This document shows, piece after piece, positions 25,910 through 36,474 of a stretch of DNA of 64,000 bases. The notes below the pieces were generated by a model. It had not been told where the DNA came from. It saw nothing but the letters and a program-made list of their open reading frames with translations, and searched no databases. The DNA lies in the NCBI GenBank assembly GCA_022414725.1, contig CM039464.1, positions 46,509,481 to 46,573,480 of the forward strand. The letters run 5' to 3'. The number at the start of each line of letters is the position of its first letter. Position 1 is the first letter of the stretch. Position numbers and translations under genes: made by a program. The DNA comes from Microglena sp. YARC (lineage: Eukaryota > Chlorophyta > Chlorophyceae > Chlamydomonadales > Chlamydomonadaceae).

Positions 25910-26515
25910 CTAGAAAACAAAATTCAATTACGCGCGACCTCTGTAGGTCCACCGTCCAGTCAATGGAGGTAGTAGTGGTTCTTGTTCTAAAAGGACACCG
26001 CTGCTCCAGCTAGACAACATAATTCAATCACTCCTGACCTCTGTAGGTCCACCCTCCAGTCCCTGGAGGTTGCAGTGGTTTTTTGTACTGAAGGTCTCGG
26101 CTGCTCCGAGTGGGAAACACAAGCCGATTGCATATGACTTCTGTAGGTCTACCGACCGGTCACTGGAAGTAGTAGAGGTTGTTGTTCTCATGGACCGCCG
26201 ATGCTTGGGTTGGGAAACACAATCCAATTGCACATGGCCACAATAGATCTACCCACCAGTCACTTTAAGCACTAGTGGTTGTTCTCAAGGACCGCTGTTG
26301 CTTCAAGTTGGCAACAAAGTTCAATTGCAAATGGCTTCTATAGATTCAGGCTCAATTCACTGGTGGTAGTAGTATTTGTTGTATTCGAAGGGCATGGCTG
26401 CACCAACTGGAGCATCCACCCAGATCTTCCCGGACTGCTTCACTTGCTTGGCCAGTAAATGCCTCTGCCCACTAACCTCAATGACGTCTCCCCTGAGCAG
26501 TGCCTATACGCTTCT
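25910..26515. repeat. Tandem copies of the 3' end of the gene at 26523
   Basis: 26350-26515 is a close copy of the last ~150 nt of the exon at 26523-26777 (gttgtattcgaagggcatgg, tgcttcacttgcttggccag). 25910-26345 holds about four more decayed copies, about 125 bp each, keeping ggtagtagtggttgttgttc. Only the copy at 26523 has the full open frame. Confidence 0.85.
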
Positions 26516-26522
26516 GCTCAAT

Positions 26523-26777
26523 TTACTCGAGGTAGTAGTGGTTGTTGTATTCGAAGGGCATGGCCGCACCAGCTGGGGTATCCACCCAGTTCTTCCCCGA
26601 CTGCTTCACTTGCTTGGCCAGCAGGTGCCTCTGCCCACTAACCTCAATGATATCTCCCCTCAGCAGTGCCCCATCTCGGGGCCAGTTGTCGTTCGAAGCT
26701 AGTTGAGTCTTTCCGGAGGGATCAGGCCTCCAGAACATTCCGGTGCATCCCCCGTGCCTCTTTTTCAGGGCTACCTC
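26523..26777 (-). CDS. 3' terminal exon of an unrecognised gene
   Basis: It is open for 84 codons after an acceptor (cacgcag) and ends in TAA. It reads EVALKKRHGGCTGMFWRPD through VNWPRD-like basic/acidic text to GAAMPFEYNNHYYLE and stop. Composition is clearly protein-like (Trp, Tyr, mixed charge), and the 3' end has been duplicated five times downstream, as happens to real exons in this window. The family was not recognised. The exon starts in phase 0, while the nearest upstream candidate exon (27586-27890) ends in phase 1, so at least one exon is missing between them or they are separate genes. Confidence 0.55.
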   Translation of the reverse strand, partial: EVALKKRHGGCTGMFWRPDPSGKTQLASNDNWPRDGALLRGDIIEVSGQRHLLAKQVKQSGKNWVDTPAGAAMPFEYNNHYYLE

Positions 26778-26944
26778 CTGCGTGAGGTAACGTGGTTTCA
26801 AAGGTCAGTCAGTCATATGATTATTATTATGATTATGGTCTCTCTGGTGGCAAGGTGCACTGTTTCTTTACAGTCCTGTGTTTGCTCAAAGCTGAAGGGC
26901 ACTCCAACATGAGCACGTGGTGAGATTGGTACATATCACATATG

Positions 26945-27105
26945 TGCAGTGCAGTTGTGCATGGTATGTGTACATGTAGGGTGCATGTGTGCATGGCATG
27001 TGCTCGTGATGCATGTGTGCGGTACATGTGTGCATGGCATGTACACGTGGTGCATGTGTGCATGGCATGTGCACGTGGTGCATGTGTGCGGTACATGTGT
27101 CACTT
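26945..27105. repeat. GTGCATGTGTGCATGGCATG minisatellite
   Basis: About seven alternating units of catgtgtgcatggcatgtgc and acgtggtgcatgtgtgcggt. Frames open on both strands are repeat derived. Confidence 0.85.
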
Positions 27106-27585
27106 TCACTTACACTTTCAACCATGTAATATTATCTTTGAAGTGTAATTTGTTACAACTTGAGTGTAAATTGGGCCATCTTGTATGGCCTTCCAGAACC
27201 TCTATTTTGCTACATTTAGTATGGCATGATCACGCTATGTCATATAATTGTCAAGAAGAAACCTTGGCTCTCGTAATGATGAAGAACGCAGTGAAATGCG
27301 TTATGTAGTGTGAATTGTAGAATGCTACATGCACATTCACATGCAAAGAAAGTGCCTTGCCTCTTGCATTCATCTGATGGGCGTCAAGAGGCCAAGAACA
27401 CTGGTTCAATCACATTTATGAGAGATGTTTATCCATGGGGAGAGATAAAGTGTTCAATTGGAGAGATGAAGTGTTCTATTGGAGAGATGAAGTGTTCTAG
27501 CGAGCAGGAAAATGCAAAAAAAACTACAACTCAAAACACTCCCCCTCCCTCCCTCCCCAGGCCAGGAGTATACCTAGGGCATACC

Positions 27586-27890
27586 TAGGGGAAACCCGTC
27601 TCCCTCGGCGAACCGTACAAAGAACATGCACTCGTATGGCCTTTGTCCGCTGCCCTCCCACCAGGATGAACGCACACTCACCGCGTTCGTCTTGAGGACC
27701 TTCGCCTCCTTAATTTGTTGAACCTTGGGCAGTTGGTTCCCCATGTTAGCTTGATGCGTCTTCTGGTACTTGCGTGGGGTGATTATGTTTGTATGGAGCG
27801 CTCGAAGATGCCAAAGATGAGTCAACCGATTGAGCTCGCGGACCACCCGTTTGTATCGTGGGCAGCAACGCGTTGCGCACCCTAAACCCG
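27586..27890 (-). CDS. Internal exon of an unrecognised gene
   Basis: The minus strand is open across about 100 codons and reads YKRVVRELNRLTHLWHLRAL, then KYQKTHQANMGNQLPKVQQI and RPYECMFFVRFAEGDGFPL. A likely acceptor is gtttag near 27890 and a donor CTAG|gtatgc at 27585; the donor is itself duplicated within 12 bp (CCCTAGgtatgcCCTAGgtatac). The charged, Trp/Phe-containing sequence looks coding, but no family is recognised. A short stretch near 27885-27920 (aacccgagtttccaa) recurs near 52285, so part of the region may be dispersed repeat. Confidence 0.4.
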
Positions 27891-28514
27891 AGTTTCCAAG
27901 GTATCGGAAGTGTGATGTTTGGGGTAGACTGTCCGATGTCCGAGTCGAGATGGGAGAGCAGGCCTGCCCCTGTCACAGGGTGGTAGAGCCCGTGGTAGAG
28001 TGACTGATCTGAGCTCGACTCGGGCTCGGGTCGACTCAGCCTGAGTCACTCAGGCCCTCGAGAACGAACTTTTGACTCAGGCTACCAACCTACAGAAACT
28101 AACAGCGAGTTGCCTTCCCATCACATGCCCCTAACAGCAAATTGCCGACCTATGCTCGCTTCAGGTCACGACTTCAAACGCAGTTCTTCGGCAAGATCCT
28201 TCGGCTCGGCAGATCATACTACCCAGCTTCCCTCCGTTTTTCGCATCTTCCATATCCAGGGAATTACCCATCTTCTACCCTGCTTCTACCCATCTCCTTA
28301 CCACTCCGACCACCCTGGCACCGTCACACCCAAGGGTCACACCACGCAGCCACGCAGCAGCCCCTCAACGCAAAATCCATCCCGCATAATCCAGCCCTGG
28401 CCCTTACGTTGCGTCTCCGTTCCGACAGCGAGGCAAAGCTGAGAGTCTGGATGTTGCTCTCAGTCGATTATCGTTATCCAATATCTGCTTCAGTGCACGG
28501 TGACCAGGGTTTTA

Positions 28515-28680
28515 TCTAGGGCGCTACTCGAGTACTTGTAGCATTGGTGCTAAATAATGCTCCTTGGTGTATTGAGGATGTTACGGTAGAGCCTTTGGGG
28601 GTTGCTTTGGGGGGTCAGAAAGCTGCTACTAAAACCCAAAGACTGCTAGGAGCACTATGGTGCTACATAAAAATACTTGT
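28515..28680. repeat. Dispersed repeat R6 (copy of the 33640-35090 family)
   Basis: It shares tttgggggttgctttggggg, gctactaggagcaccatggtgctac and tgtagcattggtgctaaat with the tandem copies at 33640-35090. It lies outside that locus, so the unit is mobile or was duplicated. 27980-28500 shows no supported feature. Confidence 0.55.
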
Positions 28681-28894
28681 TTTGTTTTACTGCCGATGAC
28701 GGCGAGCAGCCAAATTGCTGGCTGGAGCTATGTAACCAAGACCAAGTTCAAGTTTTGGGGGTATTACGTTAGATACTGTAATCCTGGCGTTGTTCGCGTT
28801 TGCATTTTTTCCTGGTAAATTTATTTGTACTGCCGAAGACGACGAGCAACCAAATTGCTGGCTGAAGCCATGTTACCAAGTTCAAGTTCAAGTT
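28681..28894. repeat. Two copies of dispersed repeat R3
   Basis: 28681-28755 and 28796-28894 each contain ctgccgaagacggcgagcag, ccaaattgctggctggagcc and atgtaaccaagttcaagttc. Further copies are at 278-350, 476-550, 29799-29880, 58195-58292 and 59419-59517. The preceding gcgtttacattttcctggta is shared by five of the seven, giving a unit of about 100 bp. The tail resembles a degenerate B box (gttcaagttc), so a SINE origin is possible. Confidence 0.7.
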
Positions 28895-30196
28895 TAAGAC
28901 CTTCGACAAATTAAAAAAAATCCTGGAACTTCACTGCTGCACCAGCAAGAGATCCAGAGTTCAAGCCAAGTTGTGGAAGGAATTTCACCCCCGAGAGGTG
29001 GGTCTCCCGACACAAACAAGCGACACCGAGGATTCAGTTCGAATGGTGTTGCCTTTCCTGCAAAAGAGTAGGCATGTATCAGCATAAGCCCATACAGCAG
29101 CGCCTGGGGGTCCTGAATGACAGCCTTTCGGCGCTCATTGTTTTACTGCAATAATTTTCACCCCAGGAAGTGGGACCCCGTACACAAACACAGCGCTCAT
29201 GGTGAGTCGGGAGCTTTCAATCCATAGAGTTGTTACACAGTGAAGACTGAAGAGCAGAGAGTTAACATCGCAACTCGTGCGGCTATATAGAATAGGAAGT
29301 CTTCAGGAAGATTCTGAAGACACGTGCAGGCCATAGCTAGCCTATAGCCTGGCGGCAGGCAACCCGGGTCCTGGGGCACCTGGACCCCGCGCGCACTTAT
29401 GCCAACTCAGTGTCCGACGCAACGGACAATAACAGGAGCCAGGGCACAACAAATACGACTAAGACTTGAATGCTGTAGCCGCAAGAGATGAAGAGATTCA
29501 GAGTGAAAGCCTGTACTGTTATGCTACGGCATGTAGCCGTAGTATAGCGTGTTACAAAGACGCACGTATTTGCCGCGTGACTGGCAGCGGTAACTACCTG
29601 CTGGGTCCTAGGCCAGTGCCAGCTATGGCTACGTACAGGCGCTGTCCGGTAAGCCCTGCTATAAAACCTACCCTGCTCTTCCATCTGCTATGGGAGCTAC
29701 TTAACTAGCTCCCATGTATGTAAAAGCATCTTGATTTAAAAAAACGAAAAATGAAAAAACAAATGGAAAAGTGAAAAAAGAAAAAAGTGATTTGTTCGCG
29801 TTTACACTTTCTTGGTGATAAATGTTTTACTGGCGAAGACGGCGAGCAGCCAAATTGCTAGCCAAGTTCAAGTTCAAGTTAATACCGAACTAAATGTACC
29901 AGCATCAGCCCATGCTGCAGCAAGAGCCATCATTCTAGCATGGTTAGTCAATAGCCACATTTATTAATGAACTTCTCAGACTTGACAGCTGCAGCTGCAA
30001 TAGATTCAGAGTGCAAGCCTGTACCAGCACAAGCCCATGCAGCAGTGCTTGGGGGTCCTGAATGACTACCTGAAGTCACTCACGGTGAGTCAGGAGCTAG
30101 GGCACAACGAACACTACTGTTTGTATTTTACAGTCCAGGGGCATCCAATTAAGCTAAAGGGACTTGCCCAACCTTAAAAACAGGAAGGGCAGTTTT

Positions 30197-30432
30197 AGCA
30201 AGTCCTATGCAGCATCGTAAGCGACGTGGAAAATTGGCGGAATGTGTTGGCAACAGAACGACAGCAGGCAACGATGGAGCTGACCGAAGCCAGTTAGTTA
30301 CGACAGGTGGATGTCGTGCCAGGCTTCATTTTTTTGGTCGATCGGTCGCTCCGTCGGTCGGACGCACAAACGGACAATGGGGTAGCCATGGGGGCTCCCG
30401 CCCACCAGAAGGGGGGGCTCCGCCAAAAACAA
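30197..30432 (-). repeat. Dispersed repeat R4
   Basis: A reverse-oriented copy of the 1701-1913 family, from ctatgcagcatcgtaagcga to gggggggctccgccaaaaac, with about 20% divergence and a small insertion of cggtcgctccgtcggtcgg. Confidence 0.75.
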
Positions 30433-30694
30433 GCACTAGTGAAATGAACCCCCCCAAATCGTAAACAGCGGGGAACGGAGTTCATGCTCTCTAGATAATT
30501 GAACATTATGTTTCTTGTCACATTTATTAATAAACTACTAAGACTTGACTTGACAACTGCAATAGATTCAGAGTGCAAGTCTTTATCAGCATAAGCCCAT
30601 GCTGCTGCAAGAGCCTTCATTCTAGCATGGTGAGTCAATAGTCACATGTATTCATGAACTACTAAGACTTATCTCCCGTTTCGACGATTAAATA

Positions 30695-30877
30695 TGATGA
30701 TGGAGGTCGTTATAATCTTGCAGAAGGTGCGGGGTTCGAATCCTAACGGGTGCGCCTTAGTGTTCGCAGTCGCTGTCAACCGCCATGGTAGCACTGTCCA
30801 GGTAAAGTAGCAGCCCGTTCTCTACCGCCGTAAGACAGGGCTCCCTTAATCCCATGCCCCACCAGGTGTTATCAGTA
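30695..30877 (+). mobile_element. tRNA-derived SINE, second copy
   Basis: It shares with 15610-15802 the B box (ggggttcgaatcc), the body tagtgttcgcagtcgctgtc, the ggtaaagtagcagcccg stretch and the tail catgccccaccaggtgt. The A-box region is more degraded. Confidence 0.75.
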
Positions 30878-31194
30878 CTACTAAGACTTGACAGCTGCAG
30901 CTGCAATAGATTCAGAGTGCAAGCCTTTATCAGCATACGCCCATGCTGCAGCAGCCTGCAGGTCCCGGATGCCAGCCTGTAGTCGCTCACGGTGACTTAG
31001 GACACTTAGACCCGTTAGAGCATCCCCTGAGTTGTAGTCACTTGCCCTCAAGCACGCTGCGGTGGGAATGTATGTATGTTGCAGTCCAGGGGTGGGCCAA
31101 ATAGGCTACAGGTGGGGGGAAAGGGCTTGGCAATTTGACTATTGCCGTGAGGTAGCTCAAAGCAGTAGGGGCCAGCCCACAACATTCAAGGAGG

Positions 31195-31870
31195 AACTTT
31201 CTCTCCCGGCTGCTTGCACCCCGAAGAAATGTATTTTTATACACCACCGGGCATTTATAAATCCCTGTACCTCCCCTCCCGGCTGCTTGCACCCTGGCAA
31301 AATATATATTTAGACACCACCGGGCATTTATAAATCCCTGTGCCTTCCCTCCCGGCTGCTTGCACCCTGGTAAAATGTACTTTTAGACACCACAGGGCAT
31401 TTATAAATCCCTGTACCTTCCCTCCCGGCTGCTTGCACCCAGCAAAACATATTTCCCGGCACCACCTGACATTCCCACCAGTTTATCTGATTAAAAAATA
31501 CATATTACCATAATCTTAATTTTGAAAATATACTTTCATCTTATCTTTGGAAATGTGAATTATACTAAAAATTGTATATTTTCAGGCACTAACTGACATC
31601 CCCACCTGTTTATCTGATTCAAAAATACATATTACCGTAATCTCATTTTTGAAAATATACTTTCATCTTATCTTTGGAAATGTGAATTATACTAAAAATT
31701 GTATATTTTCAGGCACTACCTGACATCCCCACCTGTTTATCTGATTCAAAAATACATATTACCGTAATCTTATCTTTGAAAATATGCGTTCATCATATTT
31801 TTGGGAATATGAATTATACTAAGACAAATGTATATTTTCAGGCACCACCTGACACCCCACCTGTTCATCT
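31195..31870. repeat. Donor-side tandem arrays of the exon at 31878
   Basis: 31200-31460 repeats tcccggctgcttgcaccctg with gcatttataaatccctgt every ~82 bp (four units). 31455-31870 repeats caggcaccacctgacatccc, cacctgtttatctgattcaa and gaaaatatactttcatctta every ~130 bp (four units). The last unit runs into the real donor region (cacctgttcatcttccttacctg). Confidence 0.85.
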
Positions 31871-31877
31871 TCCTTAC

Positions 31878-32174
31878 CTGTAAATTTGTTGACTGAGGCA
31901 TCCCCTACAAGCTCCAAGGGGGGCTGCCACTTGGGCTGCTCCACCACCTTCTGTAGATTCTGCACGCTCAGTGGCGAGTGCATGAGATGAGCGGAAGTGC
32001 CCCGAACAGATTTAACCGCCGCTGCTGAGGGAGCAGATGAGCCAGATGCAGAGGGTGGCCTGGAAGAAATGGACTGTGGGGAGTCGTCCTGATTAGGCTC
32101 GAGACTGCACCGACCTCGCAGCTCTCGGCACCTGGCCAGGGTGGCTTCTATCTGATTCTCAGTTGATTGCAGAT
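31878..32174 (-). CDS. Internal exon of an unrecognised coiled-coil gene
   Basis: It is open for 99 codons between acceptor catgcag and donor gtaagg, phase 1 at both ends. It encodes LQSTENQIEATLARCRELRG (heptad-like), a Ser/Pro/Ala-rich stretch, and VQNLQKVVEQPKWQPPLELV. It joins in frame to the exon ending at 35092, giving QLIQYLDR-D-LQSTENQ. Family not recognised; it is likely cytoplasmic or nuclear because no membrane segment or signal is seen. Acceptor-side copies (32180-32610) and donor-side copies (31195-31870) flank it, as for the recognised genes. Confidence 0.6.
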
Positions 32175-32179
32175 CTGCA

Positions 32180-32482
32180 TGTGAGTTTTACATCCACGGT
32201 TAGAGCGAATACACCACCCTCCTCCAACACGGTGGTGCACAGATACTGGGTGTGGGTGTGGGTTTGTTCGTGCGTTGTACATACAGTTAGCACTGTTTCT
32301 GTTGTGGGCCACACACACACACACACACCACGCACACACACACAAAAATAGAGTTGGAATAGTGAGCATTGGCGCTGAGTGAATACACCACCCTCCTCCA
32401 ACACGGTGGTGCACAGATACTGGGTGTGGGTGTTGGTGGGTCTGCACGTGCGTTGTACATACAGTTAGCAATGTTTCTGTTT

Positions 32483-32529
<47 letters not shown>

Positions 32530-32612
32530 ACACAAAATATAGTTGGAATAGTGAGCATTGGCACAGAGTGAATACACCACCCTTCTCCAACATGGTGGTG
32601 CACAGGTGTACA
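32180..32612. repeat. Acceptor-side tandem copies, upstream of the 32174 exon
   Basis: Three units contain gaatacaccaccctcctccaacacggtggtgcac and tgcgttgtacatacagttag, about 190 bp apart, separated by CACACA DNA and a pure C run (32484-32516). The units extend the intron but hold little exon sequence. Confidence 0.7.
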
Positions 32613-32614
32613 CT

Positions 32615-33470
32615 GTTTCTTTTTGGGGCTACACGTACTAGCTTCTATGCAGCTCCCTTTCCCCATCCTTGGGCCACACCAGAAGCTTGCTAGTGCGCCT
32701 GAAAGCTGACATGAGAGGCACTCCAATGCAGCTGACAGCTTTTGGGCTGGACACAGTGGCTGGCTGATGGAGCTGGCTGGAAGCTGCCATGCATGTGGGG
32801 GTGATGGTGTGCAGCTGACAGCTTTGGGCTGGACACAGTGGCTGGCTGATGGAGCTGGCTGGAAGCTGCCATGCATGTGGGGGTGATGGTGTGCAGCTGA
32901 AAGCTTTGGGCTGGACACAGTGTCTGGCTGATGGAGCTGGCTGGAAGCTGCCATGCATGTGGGGGTGATGGTGTGCAGCTGATAGCTTTTGGGCTGGACA
33001 CAGTGGCTGGCTGATGGAGCTGGCTGGAAGCTGCCATGCATGTGGGGGTGATGGTGTGCAGCTGAAAGCTTTGGGCTGGACACAGTGTCTGGCTGATGGA
33101 GCTGGCTGGAAGCTGCCATGCATGTGGGGGTGATGGTGTGCAGCTGACAGCTTTGGTCTGGGCACAGTGGCTGGCTTATGGAGCTGGCTGGAAGCTGCCA
33201 TGCATGTGGGGGTGATGGTGTGCAGCTGACAGCTTTTGGGCTGGGCACAGTGGCTGGCTTATGGAGCTGGATGGAAGCTGCCATGCATGTGGGGGTGATG
33301 GTGTGCAGCTGAAAGCTTTGGTCTGGGCACAGTGGCTGGCTTATGGAGCTGGATGGAAGCTGCCATGCATGTGGGGGTGATGGTGTGCAGCTGAAAGCTT
33401 TGGTCTGGGCACAGTGGCTGGCTTATGGAGCTGGATGGAAGCTGCCATGAGTAGCTCAAAAAAGAAACAG
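32615..33470. mobile_element. TIR element R5 with an internal 82-bp minisatellite
   Basis: The left end is cactgtttctttttggggct, the right end reads tagctcaaaaaagaaacagtg; the reverse complement begins cactgtttcttttttgagct, a clear terminal inverted repeat. The core holds eight to nine units of 82-83 bp (gccatgcatgtgggggtgat at 32785, 32868, 32950, 33033 and on). No transposase. The short copy at 58594-58975 has no expanded array, so the array grew inside this copy. A target duplication could not be defined. Confidence 0.8.
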
Positions 33471-33639
33471 TGATGGTTAGAGGCCCTATGTGTCTTTTCC
33501 GAGCTAACATACCGACACACAGACTTCCATTATGGACCTTCCATCTTTTTATTCCCTCAATGGCTTGCTTTTATTTTGGGGGTAAAGTTTCTCCTCACAC
33601 ACACTGAGATAGATATGCACACACACATACATTCTTGAA

Positions 33640-33866
33640 GGTGCTACGTGTATCACAAGTACTAACATATGTACCTCGGTGTTTTTGTGGTGCTACATTC
33701 TAAGCTTTTGGGGTTGCTTTTTGGGGGGCCAGAGAAGCAAACCAAAGTCTACTAGGAGCACCATGGTGCTATGTAAAGACAAAGCTTCATTTCCTTGAAA
33801 AACACCTGGGCCCACCTCGCCCCAAGTATTGAACCAGCTGCTTGAAGGTCCCAGGGTGGGGGCTTC

Positions 33867-33905
<39 letters not shown>

Positions 33906-35091
33906 AAAAAAACCAAGGGGCTCTAACGTAGCAACCCTAGAACACTGAGGTACATAGTTTAGCACTACAGGATCCAGCAGCTACAGACCCACCCAGGTTT
34001 TTCTTGAAGGTGCTGCTTGTAGCACAAGTGCTAAATTATGTACCTTGGTGTTATGTGGGGGCTACGTTCTAAGCTTTTGGGGTTGCTTTTGGGGGGGGGC
34101 CCAGAAGCAAAATAAAGGCTACTAGGAGCACCATGGTGCTATGTAAAGACAAAGCTTCATTTCCTTAGAAAAGCCTAGAACCACCTGGATCCAGCCTGGA
34201 TCACCTGGATCCAGCCTGGACCACCTGGATCCAGCCTGGACCACCTGGATCCAGCCTGGATCACCTGGATCCAGTCTGGACCACCTGGATCCAGCCTGGA
34301 CCACCTGGATCACCTGGATCCAGCCTGGATCATGCCTGGATGTCCCAGGGGGTTGGCTTCGTTGGCCCCGCCAAAACAACCCCAAGAGGCTCTAACATAG
34401 CAACCCTAGAACACTGAGGTACATTAGTTAACACTTGTGCTACGAGCAGCACCTTGAAAAAGGAGAAGCCTGTGACCCACCTCGACCCAAGGATAGAATA
34501 GCTGCCTGAAGGTCCCATGAATCACCTCGCCATCACCAAAAATCCAACCAACTCAGGGACTCAGCCACCAACCCTCCAACCAACTCAGGGGACTCAGCCA
34601 CCAACCTCCAAACCAACTCAGGGACTCAGCCACCAACCATCCAACCAACTCAGGGACTCAGCCACCAACCCTCCAACCAACTCAGGGACTCAGCCACCAA
34701 CCGTCCAACCAACTCAGGGACTCAGCCACCAACCCTCCAACCAACTCAGGGACTCAGCCACCAACCATCCAACCAACTCAAGGACTCAGCCACCAACCAT
34801 CCAACCAAATCAGGGACCCACCTCGATCCAAACATTGAATCAGCTGGGGGTTTCTTTTGGGGGGCCAGAGAAGCACCCCAAAGGCTACTAGTAGCACCAT
34901 GGTAAATTTCCTTAGAAAACAAAATTGGACCCACCTCAACCCAAGTATTGAATCAGCTGCCTGAATGTCCCAGGGGGGGATCTTTGGGGGTTGCTTTTGG
35001 GGGGGCAGAGAAGCACCACAAAGGCTACTAGTAGCACCATGGTGCTACGTAAAGACAATGCTTCATTTCATTAGAAAAAAACTGGACCCAC
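33640..35091. repeat. Donor-edge copies (R6) of the exon at 35092
   Basis: Four units of about 290-420 bp contain ttggggttgcttttgggggg, ctactaggagcaccatggtg, and a copy of the exon end with donor (ggacccacctcgacccaagt, then attgaatcagctgc) near 33805, 34485, 34820 and 34925. Between 34190 and 34330 the donor motif itself has become a ccacctggatccagcctgga minisatellite. Confidence 0.85.
34530..34820. repeat. 32-bp minisatellite
   Basis: About nine units of aaccaactcagggactcagc plus caccaacc(a/c)tcc inside one R6 unit. The Thr/Gln/Pro frame on the plus strand is repeat derived. Confidence 0.9.
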
Positions 35092-35416
35092 CTCGATCCA
35101 AATATTGAATCAGCTGCCTGAATGTCCCTGGGGGGGGCTTCCATGTTCCTTGACCACCCTTCTTGACACTCCCTGTGTCCCCATCTCCCCTACTTGACTT
35201 CGCCTGCTGCCTCTCTAACTCTCCCCCTTTCCACTGACCAACACGGAATTCTGGGCGGCTTGGTTTCGGAGCCAGCTTCTTGGCTAGCGCCCTAGCCCGG
35301 CTCTGCTCAGATTCCATGGTATGGCGCCTGGTCCCAAGTTTATCAGTTCCCAGCCTCCCAGCACTGGTGGTACCCAATTTATGAGGCATATGCTCGCTCT
35401 TCTGGATTCTCACCAA
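35092..35416 (-). CDS. Exon of the same unrecognised gene (upstream boundary uncertain)
   Basis: It is open for more than 100 codons on the minus strand and ends at a GTGGGT donor (35090-35091, phase 1) after TFRQLIQYLDR. The body is basic and charged: MESEQSRARALAKKLAPKP, then SRPEFRVGQWKGGELERQQA. The start is uncertain: possible acceptors lie near 35399, or the exon may continue from the Pro/Gln-rich frame at 35427-35755 through a frameshift. No family is recognised. Donor copies downstream (33640-35091) support it as a real exon. Confidence 0.5.
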
Positions 35417-35426
35417 ACTAGCACCT

Positions 35427-36020
35427 GGCTGGCTGGCTCTGGCTGGCTGGCTCTGGCCCCGGATGGCCCCTGGCTGGCTCCCAAACTGGCGCCTGGCTGG
35501 CTGGCTCTAGCTGGCTCTGGCCCCTGGCTGGCGCCTGGCTGGCTGGATCTGGCTGGCTCTGGCCCCTGGCTGGCGCCTGGCTGGCTCCCCAAACTGGCGC
35601 CTGGCTGCCCAGGACTATCAAATACAAGCTGCTTGCGTGCGTGTGTAGTGCCAAGACGGGGTTGCGCTGGTCCTGGCTGGTACCGAGGATTCCATCCTGG
35701 ATCAGCGACTTCATAGGGCAAGTAGTACGGGGTCTCATCTAGATCAGTTGGCTGATTGGGACGGTGGCGTGGGGTCTGCTCCATGTCAGTGCCTAAGTAG
35801 GGTGTGTAGTACGGGGTCTCATCTAGATCTGTTGCCTGATTGGGATGGTGGCGTGGGGTCTGCTCCATGCCAGTGCCTAAATAGGGTGTGTAGTACGGGG
35901 TCTCATCTAGATCAGTTGCCTGATTGGGATGGTGGCGTGGGGTCTGCTCCATGTCAGTGCCTAAATAGGGTGTGTAGTACGGGGTCTCATCTAGATCAGT
36001 TGCCTGATTGGGATGGTAGC
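35427..36020 (-). CDS. Pro/Gln-rich coding-like segment with 93-bp in-frame repeats
   Basis: The minus strand is open and reads TDLDETPYYLPYEVADPGW, then a QPGASQGPEPARSSQPG type low-complexity tract. Upstream (35755-36020) are three more copies of a 93-bp unit encoding DLDETPYYTPYLGTDMEQTP and HHPNQAT, that is 31 residues in frame. The unit contains a cccaatcag acceptor-like site, so the copies may be acceptor-edge copies, as elsewhere, instead of true protein repeats. Function unknown. Confidence 0.35.
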
Positions 36021-36059
36021 TTGGGGTATGTTCCATATCATTACCTTTGCCATGATGGG

Positions 36060-36210
36060 GAGAGCGTTGGTGGTTGGATGGTGTTGGTGGTGGTTTGTTG
36101 GTGGTGTGATGGGGTTGTGGTGGTGGTGTAGTGGTGGTGGTGTGGTGGTGTGGTGTTGGTGGTGATGTGGTGGTGGTGTGGTGGGGTGATGATGGTTGGG
36201 TGATGAAAAC
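36060..36210. repeat. GGTGGTGTGGT microsatellite
   Basis: Degenerate tggtggtgtggtggtg, His/Thr/Pro frames on the minus strand. Not coding on present evidence. Confidence 0.7.
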
Positions 36211-36474
36211 CATGCAATTCTGAGGACATCGGGGCTCGTCCATCTGCAGTTGATCAGGCTAGCTTGTAGCTGAGTCTGGTCAGTGGTCAGTGGCTTGTAG
36301 CTGAGTCTGTTCACTAGTCAGCTGCTTTGTAGCTAGCCTGTTCCGCTGCACCTGGGGCTGTGGAGTGTGTGGCCTGAAAGAAGAATGGGACTTCTGCCGG
36401 GATATTGGAGTGAATAAAGGACGGTGGAATAGTATGCACTTCACTTGAGAGAGGAAAGATGGACAGAAGATGCC

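Larger units (their letters stand above)
29050..31010. repeat. Scattered tandem-like copies of a coding-like block (R7)
   Basis: A block with agcataagcccatgctgcag and gattcagagtgcaagcct occurs near 29060, 29490, 29995, 30548 and 30890. The minus strand of the best copies reads AAAWAYADKGLHSESIAAAA followed by a stop, so this may be a duplicated gene 3' end. The parent gene was not found. Copies are interleaved with R3, R4, R2 and a SINE. Confidence 0.5.

Noticed and set aside
27586..27890. Joining this exon directly to the exon at 26523-26777
   Set aside because: The donor ends in phase 1 and the acceptor starts in phase 0, so a direct splice would break the frame; kept as separate partial calls.
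32148..33284. A 378-codon minus-strand ORF of repeated [14 protein letters not shown] units
   Set aside because: It is the 82-bp minisatellite of element R5 plus intron repeats. It overlaps the real exon at 31878-32174 only slightly and in a different frame.
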